Shown in pieces: positions 12,574-25,234 of a stretch of 64,000 nt of DNA. The notes under the pieces were generated by a model. The model did not search any database, had not been told where the DNA came from, and saw nothing but the letters and a program-made list of their open reading frames with translations. A program made the translations under genes and the position numbers. Location of the stretch: contig WARS01000043.1 of NCBI GenBank assembly GCA_008933995.1, positions 4,144,001 to 4,208,000 on the forward strand, written 5' to 3'. This DNA is from Datnioides undecimradiatus (taxonomy: Eukaryota > Chordata > Actinopteri > Lobotiformes > Datnioididae). Positions within the stretch are counted from its first letter, which is position 1; each line of letters begins with the position of its first letter.

Positions 12574-12785
12574 TGCACTGCATTCATATCATACCTCTGT
12601 TTACTTGAATTACTGCTAGCTAGCACTGCTAGCACTATATATCTTTTTGTTTACATTGTATATAAATGTATGTAGCCATTATATATATTCTGTATGTAAC
12701 CCTACTCATGCATATTACTGCTTTTTGCACAGCTGTTTAGATGCTAAACTGCAACTCATGCTATGACAGTGATGCTCAATCTAGT

Positions 12786-14519
12786 CTGGTCAGCAGAACC
12801 TAAGCTAGACGCTAACATTAGCAGGCTAGCTTTAAGCAGGCATCTGTTTATTAAGGTTCATCACCGTAGCTCACTGTGTTAGCAGGCTAACATTTGTATA
12901 GTTTGCAGTTTCCTCATGAAATGTGTTTGGTGCTGCAGCTCAGTGTTACATAAAACATAATTTGTAGGTAATGGAACTGCAGATAAAATGTCAAACGTAT
13001 TTAACTAAACTTGAGAGTTTAGCTGGTGTTAAAGGTGCTGGAGCAAACTTGCCGCCAACACAAATCTGCTGTCTCGCTGAGCACTGCATTTAACCAGCAT
13101 TAAGCCTCTATTGTTCCGTTCCTCCAACCCAAACCTTCAGAGCAACTGTGCAAAACAGGCGTGATTCAGAAGCAGGGTGGGCTGACAAAATGAAGGGAAA
13201 CATCTCCCAGCATTGTGTTGCCGGGCAGAATGCAATTAGAGACAAGGATGCTGAACATAATTGGGTGTGACACTTGTTAATAGCCTTTCATTTAGACAAA
13301 TTTGGATCTTCCGTCTAAAGCTGGACGAGAAGGCGGGAATCGGGAGTGGATGCTCTTGGAAAACAGCAAGTCATTATGCTGCAGCGCGAGCGCCGGCTGC
13401 CAGGCGCGTGTGAAGTCGCCGCCAGCGGGGCCTGATTGCTCGCTCGCAAACATACGAACCACACTTTTATTAGCGCACCTGCATCTCTGTCAGGGTTTGG
13501 AAAATGCACTTGTTTAAAAGTTGAAGGGAACACTTGTTATAAATTACCGCCGTTCTCCGTGTCTTTAAACCCTGCAGGGGTTTGATGAATGACGATGACA
13601 CATGGCGTTTACGGCACAAACTGCACAGGCACTTGGAAAGTCACCCCGAAAGAGCGAATTATTGAAAAGCTTTTCGATTGCGGCAAACAGGAAGCGAGGA
13701 GGTGTGACCGCTTCAAAGGCCAGACGAGCTCTCACCCAGCAACAGAAAATGCTGAGCGAGCGAAACAACAAAGACGTCTGTAATGTATTCAAAGAGAAAA
13801 ATAGAGCGGGGAAGATGGTGCAGATGATTCCAACAGGTTAAAGGAAAGAAAACTACTGATACAAGCAAAAAAAGAAAAAGTCCTGCAGAGAGCACGCGGA
13901 GCTGAAAGAGCGCAACCGGCTTTAAGATTCATGCTGCAGCCGTGATTCATCTCCATCCACGCTGCGCTGGGAAATTATGTGTCTGACCCAGTGAAGCTCC
14001 CTGCATGGAAAGCTACAATAAAAGGCAGTCGGCTCTCGCCGCTGACTTCATCCGTACAGGGAACATTGATCCTTACACAAACACTTCCCCGTGGTCTTAT
14101 CTCCAGGATTTTATAGTTATTACACTTGTTGCTCCCACAGAGAAACTGTAATTTAAGTCACACTTTTGGTTTGGATTAGATCAGACGTGATAAAGCAACG
14201 CATGAATTCAGCCTCAGGGGCAAAATGGACGAGACTAAAGGGGATGGAAGAGAGGAGGAGTTTAAAAAAATAGAAAGACAGGAGATAAAAGTGAATTAAT
14301 TAATAAAAAAATAAATAAATTGGAAAAAACTGTTTTGTGGATTGGTCCAGATGTACTATGTAAACTGTAAATCTAATGAAACCAAAACCTATTTGCTGGT
14401 TTTCATGCATATAATGAACCTCGAATCAGACAAATTTTATTTTTCTGTTATACATTTGTATTTTTCTGCATGCATGACTTCCCCATCAGTCATCCCACTG
14501 TCCCCCAGATTCATTTTTT
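12786..14519. other. Unique non-coding stretch with one CpG islet
   Basis: 12786-12900 holds GCTAACATTAGC-type dispersed sequence related to the 7-kb minisatellite. 13320-13460 is CpG-dense (about 17 CpGs) and could mark a promoter or exon, but its short frames show no domain or clear splice boundaries. 14280-14330 is A-rich. I see no gene that can be supported. Confidence 0.4.
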
Positions 14520-15160
14520 GACCCATTAGAGGGGACTCAACCCGTAGTTTGGGAACCACTGGGCTAAAGTAAGTCTGCTACAGCAGTAAAATGCAGCTTC
14601 CACAATGATTCATCAATACTGAAGATCTAGTCACGTTATATATATATAACGTGTGTGTATACTATAACTACTGGTATTCTGAATAACTCCGCTTTTACTT
14701 GTAATTCATTAGTTTTCTATTGTTAAACTAACAACTTTGGTGGTTATAAAGCACTTATCAACTGCGAACACACCAGTGACGAACACTCCCTGAAAGGACC
14801 TGCAGTCGATGACGGTTACATTAATCAACACTTCAGAGATTTTATTAGATTTGCATGCAAATTTAAAAAAAACAAACACAGGTGTTACCAGTGAAGTGCA
14901 GTACTCTGCTGCAAGTAAAAGTCATGCATTTAAACATCTACCTAAGAAAATGTGCAAAAGTAAAAGCATTAAAATATACTTAAAGTTGCAAAAGTGAGAG
15001 CACTCCTTGTGCAAAATGACAGAATAATGTATATTCTTGGATCATAGACGCCGTTTACATGCTGAAAACCTTGTGAAGTCTCCTTGGAGATCAATGCATT
15101 TTGAATTTATAACAGAACTTGACAATTATTGTGGCTATTAATCTTAACTTTCCACCACTG
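14520..15160. mobile_element. Old interspersed fish repeat, two inverted halves
   Basis: The right part (about 14890-15010) contains a run of AAGTAAAAGT, CAAAAGTAAAAGC and CTTAAAGTTGCAAAAGT words and ends near 15157 with CCACCACTG. This is the signature of a very common fish repeat with a CAGTGGTGG-type terminus. The left part (about 14570-14620, CAGTAAAATGCAGCTTCCAC) corresponds to the opposite strand of the same repeat, so the locus appears to hold two fragments in opposite orientation or a rearranged palindromic copy. No open frame supports an autonomous element. I regard it as a non-autonomous DNA-transposon-like repeat; the class is uncertain. Confidence 0.6.
14632..14653. repeat. Perfect 22-bp palindrome
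   Basis: A perfect self-complementary stretch: CACGTTATATA followed by its exact reverse complement. It lies inside the rearranged fish repeat, and the TA-rich centre makes it a likely cruciform or slippage site. Confidence 0.95.
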
Positions 15161-16283
15161 GCGATGAGATGCCTCTTATGCAACTCCGATAATCTCCGAT
15201 GAGACCAGAATAGTTGGGTGAGTAAACAGAAACTGCTTTATTTATAGTTTTGCAAGTGAGTCGTGACCAATTACGTCTGTTTACTTTCACGTAGAAGTTT
15301 CAGGGTCGTTTTTATTTTTTAAAATGGTAATTAGTGAATGTCAAAGCATATTTCATAACATATGTGCGAGAGTTAATCAGCTTTATACGGGGAAACGTAT
15401 GGGCCTCGGCGACATGGTTTTAATCTGTGACTAATATCTGTGTCTAAGCCTCCACAGCTTGGGCACATCGCTGCACATTTGTTGATCAGTTTGACGATAC
15501 ATCACTAATTGAATGTTATGAGTTTTGGGCACTACCCCTATAGTGCTAATGTGGTGCTATAATGAAGTTCTCACCACTTGTCCCCTGTGCGTGATTTGCG
15601 GACGGAGGCCAAATTGTTTTTTTTTCCTCTGTGCATGAAGAACTGAGCCAAATCTTTATTGCCACATATCACAGCATAACAGCTGCTGGTTCCTACCTGT
15701 GAGATGGTTCAGTTTGGAGTTTTGCACCAATAGATTCACAAACAGAGCGCTGTGAAATGTAAAATATTCATATAAACCGGTGCTCGTGGGCCAGGTGCAG
15801 GGATTCGAGATGCTTTAAAGCTGCTTTCTGCTGTGGTTTGGAACAAAAATGTCCCATTTTCCGGACTAATACGACTTCCAGCAGCCTGGCTGTGTTTCAT
15901 ACTTAACTCATATGAAAGTCCCTCCACTCAGAGATGTGTTCATCCTCTTGTTCTTCGGTTGAATGCTGCAGAACGATGCATATATTTAGAGTTTGACACT
16001 GGAAGTTTGTTACAAGTACAACGTGCCAGTACGTACCAATTACACTCACTGGTTGCAAGCGTGCAGGAGCTGCTTGCTATGACTGATGTGTGTAAACGTA
16101 TCGAGTTGCGTTGCATGATCATCAGCAGGAGTTACAGGGCTCACGTGTGATCAGCTGCAAACCTGCACATGTGCATTTGTGCACTGTGTGCACAATGGAG
16201 TTTCTGTTGGAAACAATATCGATATCAGGTATGGTTTTTGCTTTTTGTAAACGCAGTTCCACAGCAATGTCCATACAGTATGA
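15161..16283. other. Unique non-coding stretch, nothing identified
   Basis: I find no repeat family, RNA gene or credible coding frame. Frames near 15830-16150 are open on both strands but lack similarity I can recognise. Confidence 0.45.
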
Positions 16284-16498
16284 ACTCCGGGTACTCTGGC
16301 AACCCAAAAACATGCATGATAGGTGAATTGGACTCTGAGAGTGCATGAGTTTGCCCGTCTCTGTGTGTCGGCCCAGCGACAGACTGGCGACCGGTCCTGG
16401 GTGTACCCTACCTTCCGCTCAATGACTGCTGGGATAGGCGCCAGCATCCCTGTGACCCCAAGAGGTATAAAGCGGTCAAAGAAAGTGGATGGGTAGAT
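16284..16498 (+). mobile_element. Common fish interspersed repeat fragment
   Basis: The order of words is diagnostic of a repeat seen thousands of times in fish genomes: AAACATGCATGATAGGTGAA, then CTGTGTGTCGGCCCAGCGAC, AGACTGGCGACCGGTCCTGG, GGGATAGGCGCCAGCATCCC (16431-16450), CCTGTGACCCC, and a tail of AAAGCGGT followed by GTGGATGGGTAGA, a decayed (GGAT)n end. The strand given is the direction ending in the tail. The copy is 3'-complete and diverged. It may be a SINE or the end of a LINE; I do not assign the class. It produces a spurious - strand open frame across its length. Confidence 0.8.
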
Positions 16499-19400
16499 CA
16501 AGGCACTTGCAACCTCAGGCCATGCCCCTGTTGATGCCCTGTACCCGCAGTTTCAAGACTATTTGTATGTCAATTAAAGAAAACAGCGCAAAGGAACAGA
16601 AACACAGAACACAAAGAAACAGGAGGTGATCGGAAAAACAACATTTGTTAAAGCTGTTTTGTGGATTTAATGATGTTACTGAATCTGGAAAACCGGTTTT
16701 GTCAAACAGGTGGATCCCAGCGCTGCAGAGCACAGCTCGCACAGGAACCCAGCCACTCAGCCGCTCAGCAATACGCCCACTCAACGGCCAGACCTCGAGG
16801 TGCTTCTGCTGCTCAACAGCAGACGACAGTGGTAACAAAACAATCCAGGCTCTTTAGCGACAACAAAACAGTTTTGCTGTTTTAGCATTAAATGCAGGGA
16901 ATGTTTCCTCTTTGCTGAATGTTTCGGCTCCAATTAGCCGCCTCGCTCGTGCAGGAGACTATTTTGTTGCTCTAATGATGCCGTGGTGGTTCCTGCTGGT
17001 CCAGCGGAGGTCACACATCACTTAAAGCCCCTTTAAGCCGGCATCCGTACTGTATTTACAGCAGCAGCCCTGGGGGGGGGAACGATGCAAACACACAGTC
17101 AACACTCTGAAATGTGAGCAACAGAGCGGCTCTGTTAAACTAATAAAAGGTAAAAAAAAGCTGAAACCAAACCAACGGGAGGTGGAGTGCACATTAAAAC
17201 ACATTTGTTGCTTTCACGCTGGCTGCTCTGCCTTTTAAAAATGATTACAAACTGTGATTATTCCGCTTTTCTCAGAGCCTTCGTTCGGCTGCAAGATTTG
17301 CTGGGCACGCACGCTGCTCCGCCTCAGCACCACAAAAAGAGACTCACTCACGGGGAGCTGTGATCCAGCACCAGGCCTGTATTGATTCACGGCAGCGGTG
17401 GTAGCAACTTATCAGACAACATTTAGCCTGCAGCAGTCGCTTAAACGTGATATTGAAATGTTTTCTTTTGCTTCATACGTATTGATAAAATAAGACATCT
17501 ATACATCATCTGATGATCAAACCTGCTCCCAGCTGAGCTCCTTCTGTTCAACACTGCTGCTGCAGCTCTGCATCGGCTGCTTATAGATTCAAAAGCACCT
17601 ATAAATCAATACTTTTACAGCCATGGATCAGATTATCATCACCTGACCACAGAGATTTGAGGCGTATCTCACGTCCTGTGGTTCTGGTTGAGCCTCATCT
17701 GCTCTCTGCATTGTTGTTTACAGCCACAGCTCCTAAACCCTGCAGGCAAACAGCAGGCGGACACAGTCAGAGACGAGCTTTTGACGAGATTCTGGAGCTT
17801 TTAGCGGCTAAAGAGTCGGGTAGCTTCTCTCAGGAGTCTGCAGAGAGTCCAAGTGAATGAAACTTTGCTCTGATACTGCTGGATGTGTAAATTAGCAACC
17901 GGTTGCTTCTAAGGGTTGACGTTTCGCTGTCTTTGCTTAGGAGGGTTCCTTAATCAGTGACCTGAGTGGTGCTACAATGCTTCTTTTCAATACGCTCAAC
18001 CTTTCTTTGCAAAAGGAGAGGAGATAATAATGTCCCACAATGCCATGCAGCAGCAAAGTTGCAGGGCTGCACTGTTGACCCATGTCAGTTACATCCACTG
18101 TTGCATAATTACAGATCCGAAATGCAAACTCGCTGAGCGCTGCTGTGTGCTAAGGTTCAGGTAATCACAGAAGCAGGTGACACACGGAGGCAGGAAGTAA
18201 AGAGCGGAACCGCCAAAATAAAACAGGAAGTGAAAACACGACCTTAAAAAAGATGCAGAAGAAGACTTCACACTGACGAATCTGCAACGAAACCACAGCA
18301 AAGGGCTTCGACTCAACCGACAGTCTGACAGGAGACAATGGAAACAGGGTGACCCCGGGGGAATGAGGAGCAGGTGTGCAGGTGGGGGTCAGGTGACCAG
18401 ATGAAACACGTCCCTGATTGAGACCTGAACCGAGCAGCACAGTCACTTAAGCTCACTCCTGTTTTTGTTCCCATGTGTCTGCTGATACTATAAGACATTG
18501 GTGGTCGGATCAGCTCTGAAACACCAGATTGTCTCAGTCTCCTCTTGAATCATCAAATCATCAACACAACACGTCATCAGAGCGTGCTTCTGCTTTGTGA
18601 CTCTGTTGGATGACGTGTGCAGCTCAGATTGAGCGTTCGTCCGGTTGCCTTCGGTGCTGCAACTCAAACGTGAGCACTTTCTAAAATACTCCAATGCTTC
18701 TGTGGCTCTCCTCTTTTGTTTTTCACGTTTCATTCGTTTGTTCTTCACACTGCAGACACCTGCTCAGTTTGATACGCCGCCCTGAAACTTTGCGGAATGT
18801 CTCGGAAAAGGTGTCGCAGCGCCTGACTGACAGGTGATCTTCATAAACAACCACAAGGACGCAGAGATGTTGAACATATCAGAGAACTTTGGATGGTGAA
18901 AGGAGAGGATGCTGCAGGATTAGATGGAGGTCTGTGGGAGGAAGCGAGGCACAAAGCGATAAACAAGCTGGAGTTTTCCTGCCCGGCCAATCTTTTTGAT
19001 TCCAGAGAGCTCGCTTTATGTGAAACAGGAAAATGGATCCTCTAATTATCAGCGAACACAGTGGGACCGCTCTCTTCACGCTGGTTGACATTTTGATTTG
19101 AGAGGAAATAATGAAAGCAATCAGAAGCTCACCCCGGCTCTCCCACTGGGCTCGCAACCCATTTGTGACATGTTTACCCTCGGCTTTGAAGACCTCCATG
19201 TTTCTGTTTGGCTTTTTGTCCCCTCTCAGCCTCTGTCACTGCCATAACGACCCAAATAAAGCCTGTAAACCACATGTGAAAGGTCACATCAGCCTTAACT
19301 CTGCATGTGTTTGATGTCAGTGCTGTTACACCACGTCTCAACAGGGACGTCGAATGGAGTCAGAACCAACCTCCGACCTATTAATCACAGAATAACCTGT

Positions 19401-20994
19401 TAATGACTGATTCAACTGAAGGGTTTTCTATGTTTGTCTGTGTGTATGATAAACACAAGAAGAAAACAAATTCCTGAATGAACAATGATCTTTTCTGCAG
19501 CCGGAGCGAATCAGTGACCCTTTGATTTGTTTGAAGTTTGTTTGAACTGACTTATGGACGAATACCTACTCCAGCCAATAATCCGCTTTCATTTCATGTT
19601 GAGGCTGTTTCCTCTCGCGAAGGTCCAGATTGTTGTTACTGCACGCAGACCTTTTCTGTGAACACCCACCTGCACTGACTGTTCTGCCGCAAGCCGCAAG
19701 GTTTTCCATGCGGAATGATAAAAACCGAACTTGGGCGAATTCGCCAGCTATCAGATTTACAGACTGACATCACGTAGGCCCTGTGGTGGTTTCACCAGGA
19801 GGTCACCGGCACCACACACACAGGGAACTAGCGTGAGCTAACCATTCAGAGGCACCTGGGGGCCAACTAATTCTCTAGCGTTTCTTGCAGCCTTTACGGC
19901 CCGCCACCGCGTTTTCACCACGGGCCTCTTATCGTGTTTTATCTGCCGTCGGCGCGTGCAAGACGGCAACAACGAACGCAGCTGCACGTGAAGCCTCCCC
20001 GGGGTCTGACGGGCACCCCGGTTGCATTTTCTCCCTGTTTTTTCGTTTCTGCATTTAAACCTGCATCGCTCACATCCGCGTTGACCGTTTTGCTGCATTC
20101 CTCGGCACACTGGGGCTCCATCTGTCGACCGGTTGGCCCCATACAGCATGCATGCACTGCACATGTACGTTTCCATCTTTTGCAGCCAGCGGTAATATGA
20201 ATCACCTGTGCATATGCATGAGATACAAGCATGACAGCATTATACTGGCCACTAGTGGGCAAAGACTCCATCAGACAGCTTAAAGCACAAAGGAAAACTG
20301 TATTTTTAGGTACTTTCAGTACATTTAGTCCATATTTGGATTAAAACAAATACAATTAAGCCTCTACAAGGATTAGTAGCAGGACTATGAGAACCTCTAC
20401 TGCCTTTTTGGGTGTTATATACACAGAAAGGTCACAAGAGGAAGTGTTTCCATTACTAATCTGAAATCTGTTCTCAACATACAATCTGCTCACAGACTGC
20501 AAATGATGCATGTTTGCTTCAGTAGCAGAACAGTGGACGATCAATCACGTGCACACGCGGCTCAGACAGACATTTACTACCCTGAATAAAAAAATAAATA
20601 AATAAAAACAAATATAAATAAACACTAATGGGAATTTCCTCGTGTGTTCAAAGCGACACGGAGATAGCTGCGGGGCTGTCTACATGAAAAGGAAACCAAT
20701 CACTCTGAGCTAGATAACATGTCAGATAGGACAGTCATGGCTGTGATTGTTTCCACTGAAGGCTCTGCAGCTCAGCGCCGTGTTGAAGGAAGCGGCGGCC
20801 GATAAGGAATATTGTTTGCGAGGAGCTTGATGGTGTCGACAGATGGAGGGTATCTGCTTGGCATCAGCGCGACGATATAAAATATGGAAAACCCTCGTGT
20901 GTCCAATGATGATGACAGCATGTTACTGAACATCTCCCGGTTACACAACAGGGACGTTTGATTTCTGAGATCCTTTATTTTCCAGGCAGGTAGA
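16499..20994. other. Unique non-coding stretch with one CpG islet
   Basis: No gene is identified. 19890-20110 is CpG-dense with overlapping frames open on both strands of about 90-110 codons; no domain can be recognised. A G8 tract lies at 17070-17080. 20585-20630 is an A/AAAT-rich low-complexity run. At 20229-20242 CCACTAGTGGGCAA is a weak CTCF-like word. The remainder looks like ordinary unique non-coding DNA. Confidence 0.4.
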
Positions 20995-21140
20995 ATACTG
21001 GCTTCTGATTGGTTCGGGGCAATCTCCACCCTTGTATAAAAGCATACTTGCTGCTGAGCTGTCTCTGAAATACAATCCTTATCTAGCAGAGGATAATTTG
21101 CAGCTGCTCTGATGCTATCACCAAACAGTTAAAGGATTAA
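20995..21140 (+). promoter_or_regulatory. CCAAT/TATA promoter-like segment
   Basis: An inverted CCAAT box (ATTGG, 21008-21012) is followed by TATAAAAG at 21035-21042, a canonical vertebrate core-promoter arrangement that would place initiation near 21065-21070. About 70 bases of would-be leader follow before an ATG at 21141. Both motifs are short and occur by chance, so the promoter reading is inference. It gains some weight from the short signal-peptide-like frame directly downstream. Confidence 0.3.
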
Positions 21141-21323
21141 ATGTTCAAATCATTGCGAGCCGGGTTAGTCGCTGCTGTGATTGCGCCATATTTTTGTGTG
21201 TGTTCAGGCACAGAAAGACTTGGAGTGCAGCCCACACATCAGACAATGCGGTTCTCCGCCGAATCCGCGATCGCAGAACCAGGGGCCAAGCGTGGACGAC
21301 TTGAAAGGACTCTGAAGAGCTGA
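21141..21323 (+). CDS. Small ORF with signal-peptide-like N terminus, hypothetical
   Basis: Sixty codons from an ATG behind a promoter-like segment. Residues 1-23 have a basic start (Lys4, Arg7) and then a hydrophobic stretch AGLVAAVIAPYFCVC, resembling a secretory signal. The rest is polar and basic, with a Lys-Arg-Gly-Arg run near residues 50-53. No family is recognised. The bases preceding position 21208 (a T-rich run ending TTCAG) also resemble a splice acceptor, so the frame may not be read continuously. A chance ORF remains the most likely explanation. Confidence 0.15.
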   Translation: MFKSLRAGLVAAVIAPYFCVCSGTERLGVQPTHQTMRFSAESAIAEPGAKRGRLERTLKS

Positions 21324-23137
21324 ATGTTGTTGTTGGGGGAGGCGACGAAAGGGAGAGAGAGCGAAGCTGTCAAGTGGAACTAAGCTCCCAAAACATGATA
21401 CATTGACACGTCAGGAGGAATCCTGTGAATTCAAGCCAATTCAATTATGATTAAGAAGCCGGCGCCATTAGTTTACATCAGAGTGGGAGCAGATGATTAA
21501 TGCGCAGCCGTGTTTGGGCTTGTTTTTGTTTATCCTGGGTCGCTCATTCAGCGGGACTGCCTACAGTCACAGCACACTCATTAATATGGGAGATATTACC
21601 GGCGTAATCTACTTAAAGACCGGTTTTATAATGGACCCTTGGCATTTAATGTTTGTCGAGGGGACACTCAGCCGATGTTGGAGGAACCAAATGCACAAAC
21701 GCTGCAAAACGTCCTACAACAGCTGTGAAATGGAAGACAATGGCCTTCAGTGTGGTGCTGTTTAGCCTGCCTGGCTATTGAGCACGGCTGAATAGGTCAA
21801 CGGTCAATGAATCGCGCAATGGCCTCCAGGCTTTCATGAGGTGTAAGGCGTGAAACAGTCACACTTTGGTCCGTGTTAGAGACCAGTTTACTGGGTTAGG
21901 TTATGGAAAAGATCAGGTTTCAGTTACACTACGCATTTTAGTTACATAAGTTAAGTTTACGTTGGTACGTCACTTTAAATGAGTCAATAACCTCTGGCCT
22001 CCACCCGCCCCAACTTCAACTTCTTTGTTACTTCCTCCTTTGCTCTCATCATTATAACTCTGGCCACTAGAGGTCTCCACCCAATAAACAACCTTCATGA
22101 GCTGCTTTCTCAAACTAATATTGCTGTTGAAATCAAAACACGTCACCTTTATGATCTCAATGCTCCAAAGTAGCAGCCTCCCTCTTGCTGATATTTAATG
22201 TTAAGCCCTAATGTGCATAATCCACTGTAGCTCAGCAGTTATTGTCTAATATTGCCTATGATGATACTGGTGCACAAAGACCTAGTTCATTTTAATATCC
22301 TGCATGTTTGTCTGTAGGTCGTTGCTCCCAGGCACATCAGAGGACAGTTATATGAAGGCGAGTCCTTCTCAGCTTCTCCAGGTTCTTGCCACCTGGCGCC
22401 TTTGAGTCTTAAATTGAGGGAGGGAGGTGCCACATCCTTTGTGTGGTCAGGTTTGAGATGAGCCTGTACACATATACATATTTATACGAAACTGTTGGCC
22501 ACAGGTGATTGTTTTAACGACTTTCAAAAACAAATTGATCACACCAGCTGTTAAAATTTTATGTTTTATATCTGCAAGTCTCCAGAGTCTTGAGATAGTC
22601 ACGTGCATTTCAGAAGTCATCCAGAAGATAGGGAGGCCAGATAATATGTGTAGGCCTGATTTGTTATGTACATTGTAGGAGGGTGTGCAAACAGCCACTC
22701 ACTCAGCAGGACACTATTGCATGTTGCTGTATTTTCTGAAAAACTGCTCCTCCACGGGACACGATGCAATCATTTATTTAGATCATTTAGAAACTTTTGT
22801 GTTTCATCTACAAGACAGCAGCTGTTCGGCTGCAGCTGCACAGCGGCCAGCAGCAGCAGACTGGTGTTGGGCACCGGGCAGCTCCCCGTGAATGAGTTTA
22901 ATTATATGAATTTACAGCAGGGCTTTAAAAGAGCACGTTCAGCAAACCTTGTAAAGAAAAAAATACTGGCTGGAGCGAGAATAATAACAGTTTGTAGTGA
23001 TGTTTAATACAGAGCAGCCAGCGTGAGAGAAACAAATGGGTTTAATGCGGTCTTGTTCCATTTATTCCCCGTTGGTTTAAAGGTGCTGCTCAGTGCAGAG
23101 CTACACAACTCGCACTGAACCGGCAGCTTCTCCCCCA

Positions 23138-23160
23138 TGCTGCTGCTGCTGCTGCTGCTG
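23138..23160. repeat. (CTG)n trinucleotide microsatellite
   Basis: Nearly eight uninterrupted TGC/CTG units. No coding frame here is credible, so it is unlikely to encode a homopolymer. Confidence 0.95.
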
Positions 23161-25201
23161 AGCTCATGTTTAAAACAGGGCTTAACGTGTGCATCTGTGG
23201 GTTTTATCTAACCAGCTTTGATTTTGTCTTTCATTCACATAACTTGTAATTATAGGTTTGCGTCTGTGGCTAATATATGTGCTGGTTCTTACAGAAACTC
23301 GACTGCAGCAGGTTCTGCCTGAGAGATAAGAGAAAACATCTCTAACATGCAATGTTTCGGTTAATATTTAGAGTAGTATTTAGAATATTTAGGTATAGAA
23401 ACAGGCAAAAATAATAAAAAAATGCACTTCCTCTAGATATTTCACAAGCAAAGACAAAACAAATCAGTTAAAATGACCATTTACATAGTTTTTAATCCTT
23501 TTTTCTGATATTATGTGGTCCTGAAGAGGGAAACCCTAAAACACACAGCAACAACCAGGACTTTGCAGAGCAGATTAAAGTTTGTGCAGCCTAATAATGA
23601 GAAGCACAACGAAGCCACAAGACCAAATTCCACCACCAGAATATTAAGTTAACACATAATCTGCAGATGAAAACCATCTAACAGAGTCAAAAGCTCCAGA
23701 ACAGGCGAGTGCAAGGGCTTTGAGTTAAAGATCGTTCTTTCTACCGCAGGTTCAAACAGCAAGATTACCAGTATTCACTTCCTGTTTGTAGGCGTCAAGC
23801 TAATTAAACATGATAAATATTGTTTTTTGGTCTTTGACGGATGGACTGATGAACTTCTTCACAGTATTTGCAAAATACACCATATGAAAACCATTAAATT
23901 AAATGTGAAATACCTTTAAAATCAGTCACGAGTAAGTTCCCTTCGTGACCTTCACTCAGCAGCTCGGTGTTTGTTCATTCATGCATCAATTTAATAAGAA
24001 TAATCTCTAAAAACAAAATGGAAAATGCATTTTTTTGCGTTGCATATAGAGCTACAGTTCACAGTTCACAGAAAATGTGCACGCAAGTGTGCTCATGATC
24101 GCATGCTAAGCTAACACCGCTGTGCACGTCCTCCTTCCAAGACCACGCATGTAAATTGAGGCCATTTGTTCACGGAGGCGCTGGGTAATTAGCAGCCATA
24201 ATTCAGAAACAATGATCCGGACTCCAGCTGCCTGTGATGGCCTCCAGGCAGCGGGCAGGACGAGATGAACGGCCACGTTCACCGCCTCCACACATTCAAC
24301 AGCACCCGCGGGTGACGTCCGACCCCTCCCCCCACCAAGGCGGATTGCTATGAAGTGGCAGAGAGCTACAGTCTCCCAGTGCCGTGAACGCATCCCGGTG
24401 CCTCGTTACTCATCAGGTAAGGAGTGGTAACTAATTAGTATGCTTGAACATTAATCATTGTGTAATGAAGTGCAGTTTCTGTGTTAACTGAATGTAGAAA
24501 CCGTCGGCTGCGGAGGAGCTGACATCCCACCAAACGCAGCCCAGTAAGACTGAGTTTAGCATTAGATACAGTGGCGTTACGGTACACTCAGTCAGACTGG
24601 TGTTGTTAAATTAATCCAGATTAATGTCGTTAATCATTTTCTCTTTCCATCTGCTATTAATTTTAGTCACTTTAGGTTAAAATATCAGGATATTTTGATA
24701 TTTTTGTTCACCCACAAAACCGTATTTTTACATTTATTGATGTTCAGTCATGCACGCATAAACATCACATCCCAAACCATTAAAAGCTCCAGACAGAAAT
24801 GTGCACATGACGGTAAAACCTGTCCACATATATTTGGCCTTGCACGGTATCGATTTACATTCAAATCATGTGAAATGTGATTTACTTCAATTTCAAAAGG
24901 AAAAGGACTAATGTAAATACCAGCGAACCTGCACCTGCAGATTTTTTTAAATCAGTTATGGTCCACCTGTGTTGTCAGATCCATAGAGAGCAGATAATAT
25001 CTCAGTTATTATTAAATAAAACTTATATTTAATGACCATAAATAAAAATAATTATGTAAAAAACCATGAAAATATAAAATATCACCTAAAAATACCAGAA
25101 TATCCTTTCAATGAAGTCTTACAGAGAGTTTTCATCGTCTCCTAGCAACAATAGTTTTTATAAAACTGGCTACAGCACAGCACACAACTTTATTTCTTTC
25201 A

Positions 25202-25202
<1 letters not shown>

Positions 25203-25233
<31 letters not shown>
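25203..25233. repeat. (CA)15 microsatellite
   Basis: Uninterrupted CA dinucleotide tract of 31 bases in AT-rich unique sequence. Confidence 0.97.

Positions 25234-25234
<1 letters not shown>

Larger units (their letters stand above)
12241..12785 (+). mobile_element. Truncated L2-like LINE 3' end
   Basis: From about 12320 the sequence follows the layout of fish L2-type LINE ends: a remnant of the reverse-transcriptase C terminus (GACCTGCAGGCTCAGGAACA at 12353-12372, the codons where family members encode a short Arg/Leu-rich tail), then a 3' untranslated region ending with TTAGATGCTAAACTGCA at 12737-12753. That last motif matches the motif at 51797-51813 on the other strand in 15 of 17 positions, so both loci belong to one family. 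The separate words CTGGATAATAAAGTCAGATT at 12279-12298 resemble another LINE tail, so two old insertions may abut. Stops and a (CA)n expansion break it; it is not active. Family name is my recollection. Confidence 0.6.

Noticed and set aside
16151..16501. 116-codon - strand frame
   Set aside because: Most of it is the antisense of the interspersed repeat at 16284-16498.
22010..22190. Possible short dispersed repeat with TGGCCACTAGAGG
   Set aside because: Only the short box resembles known fish repeats; flanking words do not match, so I do not call an element.
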